A program made the translations under genes and the position numbers. Source: Mesostigma viride (lineage: Eukaryota > Streptophyta > Mesostigmatophyceae > Mesostigmatales > Mesostigmataceae). From it: DNA of 64,000 bases. Shown here in pieces: positions 1 to 10,474 of this stretch. The stretch lies in assembly GCA_009746045.1 (NCBI GenBank), contig RPFO01000188.1, forward strand, positions 1,690,955 through 1,754,954, in the 5' to 3' direction. Numbering within the stretch: the first letter of the stretch is position 1; each line of letters opens with the position of its first letter. The notes under the pieces were generated by a model. It saw nothing but the letters and a program-made list of their open reading frames with translations. It did no database searches and was not told the origin of the DNA.

Positions 1-2
1 CC

Positions 3-104
3 ATGCAGGACAAGACGCGGTGGAAGAAGATTGTCAAGGCGCACACGCCCGACCCTGTGGGCAAGCCACCTCCCCCCAAGCGGAGGAGGCGTTTTGATGA
101 GTAG
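3..104 (+). pseudogene. C-terminal end of a LINE ORF (5' part outside window)
   Basis: An open frame runs from the window edge to a TAG at 102-104 and ends in a basic tail (PPPPKRRRRFDE). Its start, MQDKTRWKKIVKAHTPDP, closely matches MQDKQRWADIVKHYDPP near the end of the LINE at 12858-15260 and more loosely MIDKEKWAAICDKHLPEG in the LINE at 233-2655. It is therefore the last 33 residues of a LINE ORF2 whose body lies upstream of the window. Whether the complete copy is intact cannot be judged from here. Confidence 0.65.
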
Positions 105-232
105 TGTAGTTAGGATTTTCTAGATAGAGTTAGGATAGTTCGATCACGCGGCTTCCCCCACCCCATCCATCATGAAATATGTGCTACATGACCTACCCAC
201 GGAGGCATGTTATAATTTAATTTAATTTTTAA
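105..232 (+). repeat. LINE 3' UTR with terminal hairpin and AT-rich tail
   Basis: This follows the stop codon of the preceding LINE ORF. It holds GTGCTACATGACC..CACGGAGGCATG, which can fold as a short hairpin, and then a tail built of TTTAATTTAA-like units. Almost the same 80 bases, including the hairpin, recur as a separate insertion with its own target duplication at 10395-10474. That identifies this stretch as the mobile 3' end of the element. Confidence 0.65.
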
Positions 233-2655
233 TGCGGAGGAGGTGGAGACACTTGCCGCCGAAATCAATCGCCACACGGCCGCCAACCAGCACAAGGCGG
301 CCTCAGTGGCGCTCTCTCGACCGTCTCACCGGACGGCGGGAAACGCAACGGGCTGACATCCCAGGCACCCCCAGTGAACGCCTAGCTTGAGATTTGGTTC
401 AGCTCCCAGGCCAAACTATCGGGCCGGGGGCCCTGGCCCGCCCCCCCCGCTTGACCCCGCTGCCGCTGCACGCCCTGCCGCCAGCCGAGGCGGCCCCATT
501 GAGCCCCCGCAGGCGCCCACCAGTGAGACGGACTACCTGGTCCCACCGCTCTCCGGCCCCCTGGTGGAAGGCCCCACGACCAGTGGACTCCCCAGGAATG
601 GGCTGCTGCCATCTCCACCCTCCGCAATGATGCTGCCATGGGAGTGGACAATATTTCACCGGTGGTGGTTAAGATGCCTGAGCTTGAGCCTTTCCTCCGG
701 GGTGTTTGCAACCGGATTCTAAGAGATGGCCTCCCCCCGCCGACGTATTGGAAGACCGCTGTCCGGGTCATGCTCTACAAGGGCAAGGGGTCCGCCGCGG
801 ATACCGGCAACTACCGCGGCGTATGCCTCCAAAGCTGCGTGCTGAAAGTCTTCATGCGTCTCCTGCTGAACCGCATGCGCGCCAGCCTCGATCCCCACCT
901 AGGTGAGTCCCAGATGGGCTTCCGTGTTGGTCGCAATTGTGTTATGGTCCGACCATTACCGCGCGCCGCCTGATCGAGGAAGTGGGCCGCCTGGCCCCCG
1001 GCCTCTTGCCATTGCTATTGATCTTCGATCGTGGATTACACCAAGGCCTGCCCCGACCTGCGGCAGTGAGAGAAGCTAGGGCGCCCTCCCTCCTTCTCGC
1101 TGTGTATATAGGGTTGAAGGTTCCTTTACTCTGTATTGGCACCCACGTGACGGTTTCACGTGCTTATTAATTAATTAATTACACCAAGGCATTCGATACG
1201 GTTATATGGGACGCCCTGTGGGTGGTCCTTCACCTGTTCCGTGTCCCATCGTACATCGTTGAGATCATCCGCCAGTTCTATGAAGGGTCCCAGGCCCAGG
1301 TCCGTACCGCCGACGGCGTCACTCCGGCGTTCCCCCTGCACACCGGGGTGTGGCAGGGCTGTGTGCTCTCCCCATATCTATTCATCAAATGTTATGGTGG
1401 ACTATATTATGCGGCATGCACAAGCCCGCTTCGCCCGGGTGGAGGGGCGCCCGCCGGGGATCGAGGTCACGGAGTACGCCAGCTACGTACGGCGGGGTTG
1501 ACCCACCCTACCGCCTGAGCGATCTGATCTACGCTGATGACACGACACTTGTGGAAACCCCGGAGTCAGCCCAACTCTGGCTAGACAGCTTATCACTGGA
1601 AGCGCGGGCGGTGGGGCTTATGATCAGCAAGAAAACGGAGGTCATGGCCATCGGCTTCCCTTCTGGGATAGCCCCACCCACCCTCCTCTTGCTGGACGGC
1701 AGCCCCGTCCCCCCCGCGACTCGCTTCAAGCTCCTTGGCAGCTGGCTTCCCTCCACGGCCGACGACATCAACACCCGCACAATTGGCCAGGCCTGGGCGG
1801 CCCTCCGCCGCCTCGACAGGTTCTGGACCTGCCGCTACCTGAGTGAGCGACGCAAGCGCATTCTGTTCAAGGCCCTTGTCCTCAGCATCCTCCTTTATGG
1901 CTGCGAGGCGTGGACCCTGGACCAGGCGCTGAGCCAGCAGCTTGACGGCACCGTCACTAGAATGCTCCGTCATATCCTCGGCGTCCGCTACCAAGAACGC
2001 CGCACCCGGGCCGAGCTCTACTGCGAGCTCCCTCTTGTCACCCATACCATCCGACACCGCCGCCTCCTCTTTGCCGGCCATCTTGCCCGCACAGACCAGG
2101 TGAATACCGATGTGGGCCCTGCCGGGGGGCTTAAGACGGGCCAACCAGGTAGACACCTCCTCATATGGCAGGGTCCCCTTGTCCCATCGCAACCCACTGG
2201 CAAACTTGCGCGCGCCGGGCACCGGCGCGGCGCGACCCGGACCTATGTGACACAACTGCTTGAAGATGCAGGGCTTCTGGGACTATCCGTACTCCGCGCC
2301 CGCATGATTGACAAGGAGAAATGGGCTGCCATCTGCGATAAGCACCTTCCCGAGGGGTATGCGAGCTCCTTTTTGCTCCCCACGGGCCCCACGGCCCGCT
2401 GCTAGCCAGGGTAGAGGTCCGCAGGTGGAGGTTATTGGTCCTGAGGATAGCCGCTACACTACCGCCTCGTCTGCCATTACACTAGAGGACACCTCGGATG
2501 AGGATTACATCCCCATCCAGTGCTTAACGGTTGGGGGATGATGCAGACGATATTTGTTTACACTTTTGTGTAATTATTTTTCTAATGAGATTAGCATAGT
2601 ACTCCGTGGCATGCCTTTGCGCATGACACGCAAGTACTTACTTACTTACTTACCT
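233..2655 (+). mobile_element. LINE (non-LTR retrotransposon), decayed, RT domain visible
   Basis: Reverse-transcriptase motifs can be read in order on the plus strand: KGKGSAADTGNYRGVCLQS (about 775-835), QMGFRVGRN (910-936), DYTKAFDTVIWDALW (split by an insertion at 1048-1177), GVWQGCVLSPYLF (about 1347-1385) and YADDTTLVE (about 1531-1557, the catalytic box). A C-terminal region with RHRRLLFAGHLARTDQ follows (about 2050-2100), then an ORF end at about 2523 or 2541. Frame changes lie near 960, 1390-1500 and 2380, so it is not translatable. Bases 233-400 read in one frame as VETLAAEINRHTAANQHKA, which looks like the segment before the RT. The 3' end is a hairpin (2600-2637) followed by (ACTT)n. 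The architecture is L1/RTE-like; the clade is not certain. Confidence 0.85.
1048..1177 (+). mobile_element. Short retroposon (SINE-like) inserted in the LINE RT
   Basis: These 130 bases interrupt the LINE reading frame in the middle of DYTKAFDT. The 13-bp target ATTACACCAAGGC is present on both sides (1035-1047 and 1178-1190); removing the insert with one copy restores the conserved motif. The insert starts CTGCCCCGACCTGCGGCAGTG and ends with the hairpin CACGTGA-cggt-TTCACGTG followed by a (TTAA)n tail. A second copy lies on the opposite strand at 19971-20107. The insert has no coding capacity, and no clear tRNA promoter boxes were found. Confidence 0.85.
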
Positions 2656-3190
2656 GGACTATACTCACTACTGTCTTCAGGCAGACACATATGAAGTACG
2701 TGGGATTTAGTGAAGAAATATATGCACTTAGAAAGCCCATGGATGCGGCCATCTGTATTTAAAATTTCTAGGGACAATATATAGGCAGGACGTGCGGCCC
2801 AAGGGGATAGCCCAAGTTATATGGAAATAATATATTAACAACGTTGCAGACTAGTGGCTAGCAGCTGTCATGGTGATCAATACCGACTAGCCAGGTGGTC
2901 AGCAACTAGGAATTGAGGCTTAAGTTCTTCTACGGGTTATTCAGCCTTGGAAACTGTGTGCTTGGACAGCTCCACATGACACTGGCAAAAAAACACAAGT
3001 CAAAACCACTGGACTGTGGGCACATACAAAACCGTAGGTCTATTAGTACAATAGGTCTACCATCACATACACGCAGCTACCTTGAGCGCTGAAAAGGAAA
3101 ACCACACTTGTGTCTTTGTTCATTCTTGCAGGAAAGGAGGAAACTCTGTCGCCAAAAGGTAGACAAGCAATCTGTAATGCACCATCTACA
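2656..3190. other. Non-coding stretch, nothing recognised
   Basis: AT-richer sequence between the LINE tail and the 3' end of the BSD gene. No ORF with domain character, no repeat shared with other parts of the window and no clear terminal repeat were found. The right part, up to 3408, is probably the 3' UTR and downstream flank of the minus-strand gene. Confidence 0.5.
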
Positions 3191-3408
3191 ACCAGGGACT
3201 AGCTTTCATGGCATGCGACCCCGCCATGGGAGTCTCTGCACGGGCCCAGGGATGCAGGCAGCTCCCCATCCACAAGAGCTCCAGGGTGGTCCCAGAGAGG
3301 ATCGGCGCGTCAGCGGCATACTGGCTTCCCACCTCTCCCCATGACGCCACATTCCTCCTCTCCCCAGCGCTTCCCAACCATGTCCCCTCCATTCGCACTC
3401 CCACTTGC

Positions 3409-6400
3409 CTACTTCTTGCCCTTCTTCTTCTTCTTGCCCGACCTACCCCCGACCCCGCCGCCGCCCTTGGTCTGCTCCGCCTTATCCACCTCCACCTCCG
3501 CATCAGCTCCCGACGGCTCCACTTCCTCCTCAGCCGCATCCGCCTCCCCCCCCACGACCACCACCTCCTCCTTGCCCCCCTCGGCGCTCTCACTGGGGCT
3601 CACCTCCTCGGCCGGCACGATGACCATCTCCGACGACCCGCTCGAATCCACATCAGCCGCCTCCACCACGCTGGCGCCTGCGCTGGCATCCGCCACCGCA
3701 GGCACAGGCTCCTCGGCCACCGCCGCGCTGCTGGTCGCCGCGCCCACCTCGACAGGTGTTTCGGGTGTTTCCAGCGTCGCTACCGCCTCCGCCGCCACCT
3801 CGGGTTTCTCTTCCCCCACCGCCACCGCTTCTGAGGCATCCCCCTTGCCCTCGGTCTCTGCATCGAGCTCCCGCTCCAGCGCTTGCTCCAGCTCTGATTC
3901 TGGCGCCCCCGCCGCCTCCACTGCCGCCCCTGCCTCCGCTTCCTGTGGCTCCTCGGCCCCCCCTTCGAACCTCCCCTCCACCCCTCCAACCGCCGCCTCC
4001 AGCTCCTCGGCCAGGTCGAGTGCGGGCGAGTCGAGCGCGTCGGTTGGCTGGGGGCGCGCGGCCCTGTCGGCTGGCACGCTGATGCGCGCGCCGCTGTAGT
4101 CCTCTGAGTCGGACGAGGCGCCGTTGGACGCGGGCGCCGCCACGCTCAAAAGCGTGTCCTCTGCCGCCTGCATTAAAGAGAGGGGGGGAAACAAGAGGGG
4201 TCGAAATGAGCGGGGTGCATGCCCGGGAGAAAGGGGAAAGAGGGTCAGGGGGTGGGGGCCAGAGGGAGACGGCTAAGGGGGGAATGGCCCACACAACAAG
4301 CTAAGAGATGGTTGCTAGACTTTGAAAGGCAGGGACAGCACAAACTTGTGACCATATTGCCATCTGAAAACGGAGTCATTCTACAATTTATTCTTGCAAT
4401 TTGTCATTCTACAATTTTTAATTTGTTAGACCATTCTTTGCTATAAGAAAAGAAAGGCCGTTCCAACGTTTCCCCCCAAACAGCACCCCCAAACAGCACG
4501 CCCTTGTGGGCGCCTCGCCCACACAATGTCAAGGCCACAGGAGGTGCCCGCGCAGACATTGGCATCGCCTTCCTCACTTTCCCTCCCTCCCCTTACCCGT
4601 GAATATGACCCAGGGCCGCAGCAAATTCATGCCTTGGAGCCAAAGAGGGCAATCCCAGTTCCGCCGTGGCCCATAGGCAGGGGCTGGTTGGCATACCACG
4701 AGGGTGCGTCACCCAAGGCATCCCTGGACCGCAGCACCCAAAGCAAGGATCATACACACTTGGGAGGAACTTGCCATTCTGCACCTTGCATGAAGCGCGT
4801 GCTAGGAGATGCAGCGCGTGCTACAGTGTGCAAGAGCAGCATGGCCCACGCAGCATGCAACCGCAGACTACACCCTACAAACCGTGCGATCAGAATGGCA
4901 GCCAAAACGACACAATAGCAACATATTATAAAGACCTAATTTAAATATTTCCACGCACCTCCTCCACACCGCCGATGTCGGCCAGCTCTTCTCCCTTGTC
5001 CTCTCCTTGTCCTCCCTTATCCTCCCCCTCCCCCTCTCCCTCCCCGTCCTTGTCCTCCCCCTTGTCCTCCTCGTCGTCATCGTTCATGAACTGGTCAAAG
5101 TCCTCCACGTTGAACTCCTCGTCCTCCCCGTCCGCATCGCCCGCATCGTCGTCGCCGTCGCCTGCGGGGGGTGTGGCGCGACGGGGGCAGTCGGATACAG
5201 CGAGGGGACAGGTGGCGGAGCGCGGGGACAGGTCAACCCATGTGTGCAGGGCGTGGTGCGATACGGACCAGCGACGCTTGACGCCCCATGGTCGGATCTA
5301 GGGGCCAGCCCAAGCAACATGGCCCAAGCAACATGGCTCAAGCAACATGGCCCAAGCAACATGGCCTAAGCAACATGGCCCAAGCAACATGGCCTAAGCA
5401 ACATGGCCCAAGCAACATGGCTCAAGCAACATGGCTCAAGCAACAAGGCTCAAGCAACACGGCTCAAGCAACACGGCCCAAGCAACATGGCACAAGCAAC
5501 ATGGCTCAAGCAACACGGCCCAAGCAACATGGCTCAAGCAACATGGCTCTAGCAACATGGCTCAAGCAACATGGCTCAAGCAACACGGCCAAAGCAACAT
5601 GGCTCAAGCAACATGGCTAAAGCAACATGGCCAAAGCAACATGGCCCAAGCAACATGGCCCAAGCAACATGGCTCAAGGACCAGTCTGCGTGTGCCCCGC
5701 AGATACTGTATATGCTTGCCAACGCCACACCGGAAGCATGCCGGCCATTATAATAATTGACATGCCCGTGACATGCGCGTCGTCCTCTACAACCCGGGCA
5801 GCCTGCGCCATTCAAGCAGTAAACGCTAAATGTAGGTCATTTTTTAATTTTTTAAAAAAACACAAAAACGGAACAATGCTGAGCAGCCACGATACGGCAT
5901 CCACTGTGGCGAGGTGTCCACCCGCCAGCGCGGCCTAACTCCCAGCACGGCCTAACAGGGGCATGCATGGGCGCAGGCACCGATGCCCTTCAAGCACCCT
6001 CAGGCGCGGCGGGACGCGATGCCATGACGGCGGGGATGCAGGTGAGGCCGGGCACACCTCGCAGACCCGCCCGCTGGTTAGGGCCGGCACCCACCACCAC
6101 CGTGCCTAGTCCAACATGGTGAGCCCATTAGGGAGCCAGCTGCTGTACACCCATTTCCAACGCTGATACTGTTGCAAACGCACTCTACGTTTCCTGTAGT
6201 GCGTGTACAGTGTGCATGTATACTGTATTCCATGTAGTTGGCACGTTGTACTCCACATAAAGCCCTTGCCCGCATCTCCACTCCTACATATTATCGCCAC
6301 CACCACCGCCGCCGCCAGCACGTACCGGCAAGTGCGTCCAGAAGGTACTTCTCCAAGTTCTCGTCGCCGTCACCGGCCAGCGCTGCGTCCTTGCCGCCAC

Positions 6401-8795
6401 CGCCCACGTCCAGCGCACGCGCCGCCGCCACGCGCGCGCTGTTCTTGCGCTCCGACGCTGCCGCCGCCAGCCGGTCGAATATCTCTCTCGCGCGCCGCGC
6501 GTCCTCCTCGGCCGCCTTGCGCTCCGCCTCCTCCTTGGCTGCCTTTTCCGCCGCCTCCTTCTGCTTGCGCGCGGCCTCCTCCGCCTCCCGCACGCGCCGC
6601 TCCTCCTCACGCTTCTCAAACTCGGCCTCGTACCTGGGGTGGGGTGTGTGGGGTGGGGTGGGCCGTGGGGGAGGGGGGGGGGGGGGGGGGGAAGGGGGGG
6701 AAGGGGACGGCGGGGGTGCGTTAGCCAGGGGCCGTGCGGGGGCAAGCTGGCCCACATGGAGCATGAGCAGGAAGTACATGGACGGGCGTTCTAATGGGAC
6801 CGATGCAAAGGAACAAGGAAAAACGATTGGAATGCTCTATGGAACCCTGAAATGCTCTATTGAAATGCACTGTCGTCATCCTGTACGGAACAGGAGCAAA
6901 GAGGCAGCGCAGGACGACGCCAGCGGTGCGGCAGCGATGGACGAGCGCACCAGGATGCACGGCGTGGCTGGCAGGATCATATTGTGGCCACCCGCCATGC
7001 CTGGATCCTCCCACGCGACGCCATCAGCATGCGTGGGTGTCTGCCGCCCTATGCACCCACCGTCGGCCATGGGTGTAACTGACGTTTGGGTCCTGGCCCA
7101 CGGTGGTCCTTACTTCCGGCACCCACGCATGGCTACCTGCGTGGGCGTGCCACCTGGCATCCCTGCCAACCTGAGCACCAGGGAGTGCGGCAGAGCCCGT
7201 CCTCCCGTGTTGGCGGGTCACACTGCATGATGAAATGGTGACAAATCCTACCACCCACGCATGGCCCGCGCACACATGCATGGCGGGGCAAACGCGTCCC
7301 CAGCGAATCCGAGGAGCTTGCCCAGCGCCAAGCGGCACGCAGTAGCGCAGGCCGACAGCATCATGACGACATGCACTGGCCCCGCGGGCCACCCACATAA
7401 CACGTAGCACACACCCGGCCCGCCAACCATGCAACAGGCAGCACACAGCCGGCCCGCCAACCATGCAACAGGCAGCACACAACAGGCCCGCCAACCATGC
7501 AACGGGGCTGCTCTCAGCCCGCCGACATCTCGGCCAGATACCTTTGACCCCGTACGGCGCATAGCCGCAACAACCAGCACCCACTTGTTGACCATATTCT
7601 CCACCAGCTGCAATTAGACGCACCCATGTGCCAGTATCCATTCCATCACCATGGTCCCATGATTCGCCACAGCATGCACCCACTTGTTGACCATGGTCTC
7701 CACGAGCTGGAAATAGACGCGCCAGAAGCGGGTCTCGGTCATGCGGCGCGGGCACAGCACGTAGCGGAAGTCAGCCACCTCCTGCGTGCCGTGACGCAGA
7801 CGCACACCCGGACATGAACATGAACATACAGGGATGCGCCACCATGCAGAGCACACGGGCACGCATTACCATGCACGGATACACACATGAGGGCATACAC
7901 GGACACACACAAGCATGCACGCACGCACACACATGTACACATGAATACACATAGACACGAGTACAGACATGAACATACACACACAAGCACGCACGCATAT
8001 AGGCACACGCACGCACACAGCGCACGTGAGATAGAGACAAATGTACGCAGGCCCTAGCACCTCCCTCGGGACACACCGGTGTGCATGCCACGCCCCCCTC
8101 AAAGAATGGAGGTTACGGTTGCACATTGAAGAAAAACTTGGATGCCAGCCACGGTCTGAGTTTCCAAACACATGGCACAGGCACATTTCTGGTCTGGCTA
8201 CCTCGTCCCATGGGTTCTCACTCCTCAACCACGACGATAAACAGCCATGCAGAAAGCACGACTAGCAGAAAATTCGTGAGAACGTCCAGCATACAATCGT
8301 ACATCCACATAGGTTGCTCAAAAGGTGTCATCGTGCACACCTGGACAGACTCGAGCACAAGCCTCGCATGCTCCTCTCGCCATTTGGACATCTCCCACGA
8401 CGATTCTGCGAGTGCATACGACGTATGAGCTTGGCATAATCAGCCAATGCCACCCGACAAAAATGCATTCCAATTAAATCCGACAAACTTTGTTGCGCTA
8501 GCGCGCCATATTGTACCAAAACTAACGCACCTTTCTCTGGGTCATCCTTTGGGAAATCCCTGAACGTGTATATATTTATGCTGCTGACGAACTGACGAAG
8601 CTCAGGTGTCACACCATACGAGGTGAGAACCTCCTCAGACGGCGGGGTTGCAGCGGGCTTCGACCCGGTACCGCCGAGCTCATTCTGGAATTCTTTAAGC
8701 TTTGCTCGAGCAGTAGCTTGCGCCTCCTGGGCGGCCAAGCGGGCTGTCTCCGCAGTTTGTTGTGCAAACTGCTTTGCCTTGTTAAAAAAGTCCAT
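3409..8795 (-). CDS. BSD-domain protein, six exons
   Basis: Proposed exons on the minus strand: 8795-8531, 8405-8341, 7781-7681, 6633-6326, 5161-4959 and 4167-3409, giving about 566 residues. Exon 1 encodes an amphipathic N-terminus (MDFFNKAKQFAQQTAETARL) and the BSD start GVTPELRQFVSSINIYTFRDF. Exon 2 gives WREEHARLVLESVQ, and exon 3 gives the BSD signature RYVLCPRRMTETRFWRVYF. Exon 4 is a charged coiled coil (YEAEFEKREEERRVREAEE...). Exon 5 is acidic (VEDFDQFMNDDDEED), and exon 6 is a long acidic tail ending KKKKKGKK. Phases agree at every junction except exon 3 to 4: the frame requires exon 3 to end at 7681, one base short of the visible GT (after TGG), so a small exon may be missed or the site is unusual. 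BSD proteins (BTF2-like, synapse-associated, Dos2-like) are little-understood cytosolic or nuclear factors; the exact function is unknown. Confidence 0.82.
5308..5680. repeat. 14-bp minisatellite in BSD-gene intron 4
   Basis: About 26 tandem copies of CCCAAGCAACATGG with C/T variation at the second and third positions (ggcCca, ggcTca, ggcCta). It lies wholly within the intron between exons 5 and 4 of the BSD gene. Three units span 42 bases, so the array is open in several frames, which explains the long low-complexity ORFs (PKQHG.., NMAQATW..) that cross it. It is not coding. Confidence 0.9.
6640..6715. repeat. Purine-rich G-tract in BSD-gene intron
   Basis: A run of GGGGTGGGG and poly-G (up to about 18 consecutive G on the plus strand near 6674-6691) sits just upstream of exon 4 of the minus-strand BSD gene. 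On the sense strand it is the C-rich polypyrimidine tract of the intron's 3' end. Similar C-rich tracts precede many acceptors in this window. Confidence 0.7.
7417..7505. repeat. 34-bp direct repeat, three copies
   Basis: GGCCCGCCAACCATGCAACA begins at 7417, 7451 and 7485, a spacing of 34 bases. The copies are nearly identical and lie in the BSD-gene intron between exons 3 and 4. Confidence 0.85.
7578..7613 (-). pseudogene. Partial duplicate of BSD exon 3
   Basis: The minus strand reads CAGCTGGTGGAGAATATGGTCAACAAGTGGGTG, almost the same as the 3' end of exon 3 (about 7716-7679). It encodes LVENMVNKW against LVETMVNKW. It lies about 100 bases downstream of exon 3 and is preceded by a good acceptor-like sequence (ctaattgcag). 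It could be an alternative exon end or a dead local duplication; the sequence alone does not decide. Confidence 0.6.
7862..8015. repeat. ACACATGCA-type low-complexity tract
   Basis: Irregular alternation of ACAC, CATG and GCACGCAC units in the BSD-gene intron between exons 2 and 3. It generates long Cys/Val-rich antisense ORFs that are artefacts of the composition. Confidence 0.75.
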
Positions 8796-8993
8796 GGTAA
8801 GTACTGCTTGCGATCAGGATCGTCCCTGCTAAAAGAAAATAACCGCGAATTAACTTGTTGCCGATTTCCTTGCCGGCATCGTCCCTAAGGATGTCATCAC
8901 CGGCGAGCCCCTGACATGACGATGTCGAGCTAAACTAATGCGCCATGCCAGAAAAGGAGGCCCTCGGTTAATGCATTCAATAGTACTGTATCT

Positions 8994-9278
8994 CTAAAAA
9001 TGCAATCGCCAATGAAGGATCATGAGTAATGCTATCAGGGCGTTTGTCGCCACTAGAATGATTCGGCGCCATGAACACAGACTCGAATTTCGCGACAGCG
9101 CAAGCAATTCGGGAATCACGCAGCTGCCCAGGGGGCTTGAGGCTCCACCCCGCGCCGTACTGCCCGTAAGAACGAACGTCCAGGAGTTACCGTATCCGTA
9201 CTCGAGATCACCCTCTTCATATTTTGGCCATGTAAGTTGTCTCCTTGATGTAAGGATGACAGGTTTCCCGCGATACAA
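8994..9278 (-). CDS. Small hypothetical ORF, 94 aa
   Basis: An open frame upstream of the BSD gene on the same strand (MYRGKPVILTSRRQLTWPKYEEG...). The C-terminal 25 residues (IILVATNALIALLMI) could form one membrane segment. I do not recognise it. There is no splice or repeat support, and the opposite strand also has an open frame, so it may be chance. The interval 8796-9350 otherwise holds only the probable promoter of the BSD gene. Confidence 0.2.
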   Translation of the reverse strand: MYRGKPVILTSRRQLTWPKYEEGDLEYGYGNSWTFVLTGSTARGGASSPLGSCVIPELLALSRNSSLCSWRRIILVATNALIALLMILHWRLHF

Positions 9279-9661
9279 ACGCCACGGTAGCGCATTTTCC
9301 CGCGTGAGCCCAGGCCGTCAGTCATCACTCATCAGTCAGTACAGTATGTACTCGGTACAGGCATTCACGCCTTAAGTTGGGTTCGAGGGTTTCTTGGGGT
9401 CAACCCAACTTCAGGCGTGAACCCAACTTAAGCCGTTAAGTTACCATAACTTGCGACCCCCAGCCCTGCCGCTGAAGGACTTCAGGGTGTCTTTTGATAG
9501 CTCTCGTCAAGGCCGATCGAACTGCACAAAAGAATTCACCATCAAGGTCGTATTTCGGGTCGTAACTTGGATGCAAGTCCTCAAACCGGCTCATGTGGGC
9601 AGGTGAAGCACCCCACCGTGCTAGCCAAAAGCCCAAAACTTCGTGTGCTGCGCCATAGGTC

Positions 9662-10009
9662 ATGCGCGTTCTATGCGCGGTAATCGTGGCTATTTACCCT
9701 CTAGCCTCGTCATCCCTAGCATCGATGCAAACAGTAATCCCGTCCATGGCCACTGTCACTAGGACTGGTCTAATGACGGTGAACGGTTTGCACGTGAATG
9801 CCAACAACGTTGCTGATCCCGGCGAAATATGTCGCCATGTCAGAGAGCGCAGCAACCCTTACGACAAGAAGGCCATAGCCGTTCAAAAGGATGACCACAG
9901 CCATATTGGCCGGGTGGCCAAACAGCAGGCCGCTGCCTTGACGGAGCCCGTTCATAGACAATCATGGCATCATGAAAGTTGCAGAGGTTGTCGCTACACA
10001 GGACCATGA
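9662..10009 (+). CDS. HIRAN-domain ORF inside TIR element
   Basis: From about residue 40 the frame reads VNGLHVNANNVADPG and RERSNPYDKKAIAV, then HIGRVAKQQAAALTEP. This is the pattern of the HIRAN domain (REPxNPYDxxAIxV, then xIGxVxRxxAxxL), which binds DNA 3' ends in HLTF/Rad5 and also occurs as a stand-alone domain. After ALTEP the match continues one frame over (FIDNHGIMKVAEVV), so either a one-base frameshift or a mis-set exon end is present near 9950. The N-terminal 35 residues look less constrained. It lies between TIRs, so it is transposon cargo rather than an ordinary host gene. Confidence 0.55.
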   Translation: MRVLCAVIVAIYPLASSSLASMQTVIPSMATVTRTGLMTVNGLHVNANNVADPGEICRHVRERSNPYDKKAIAVQKDDHSHIGRVAKQQAAALTEPVHRQSWHHESCRGCRYTGP

Positions 10010-10057
10010 GGGCTATCGGTACCAAACCACTCACTTCAGATTTACTTTCCGTCATCA

Positions 10058-10246
10058 TCACGGATGCATTAGACGTGCCCTTTTCCAGGAGTTGGATGAT
10101 GTCATAGCGTTCGGTTGCTGGTTTGACAGCTTACCCTTGCCACCTGCCGTCTCGCCTGTGGTGTCTCGTTTCTGCTTTTTGCTGGACGCTGCCCCGCTGC
10201 CCGAAAACAGTGCGTTCCATTTGGCCTTACTAGTTTTGTCGGCCAT
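10058..10246 (-). CDS. Short basic ORF convergent with the HIRAN ORF
   Basis: MADKTSKAKWNALFSGSGAA... followed by KKQKRD and a Ser/Asn/Gln-rich stretch: 62 residues of plausible protein composition with a natural-looking N-terminus. It faces the HIRAN ORF inside the same TIR element. A GTGATG after the last codons could be a splice donor, so it may be a first exon. The family is unknown. Confidence 0.35.
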   Translation of the reverse strand: MADKTSKAKWNALFSGSGAASSKKQKRDTTGETAGGKGKLSNQQPNAMTSSNSWKRARLMHP

Positions 10247-10394
10247 TTATGATGGGTTCTAACTAATGTGACGAACGCCTTTGAACAGCAAGCCGTTTGC
10301 CCATGTATATAATACAATCATGACTGATTTCAGCGCCCAACTGACCAACATCTGTGCACAGTGAATTTTATATATAGATGCTTAGTGTTGGATG

Positions 10395-10474
10395 CCACCC
10401 ATCCATCAAGGAATATGTGCTACATGATCTCCCAACGGAGGCATGTTATAATTTAATTTATTTTTTTTTTAATT
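10395..10474 (+). mobile_element. 80-bp 5'-truncated LINE 3' end (retroposon)
   Basis: The 13-bp duplication TTAGTGTTGGATG flanks it (10382-10394 and 10475-10487). The insert matches the LINE 3' UTR at about 150-232: AATATGTGCTACATGATCTCC-caac-GGAGGCATG followed by a TTTAATTTA/poly-T tail. It is an extreme 5' truncation or a SINE that shares the LINE tail. It lies inside the TIR element at 9358-10727 and is therefore younger than that element. Confidence 0.85.

Noticed and set aside
382-771. Overlapping open frames on both strands near the LINE start
   Set aside because: They cross the decayed LINE and have no domain character; composition explains them.
3186-3593. Arg-rich minus-strand frame and Pro/Ser-rich plus-strand frames over 3200-4300
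   Set aside because: They are out-of-frame shadows of exon 6 of the BSD gene, whose acidic frame is supported by splice phase.
5288-5760. Long PKQHG / NMAQATW repeat proteins
   Set aside because: They arise from the 14-bp minisatellite in an intron; 14 x 3 keeps all frames open.
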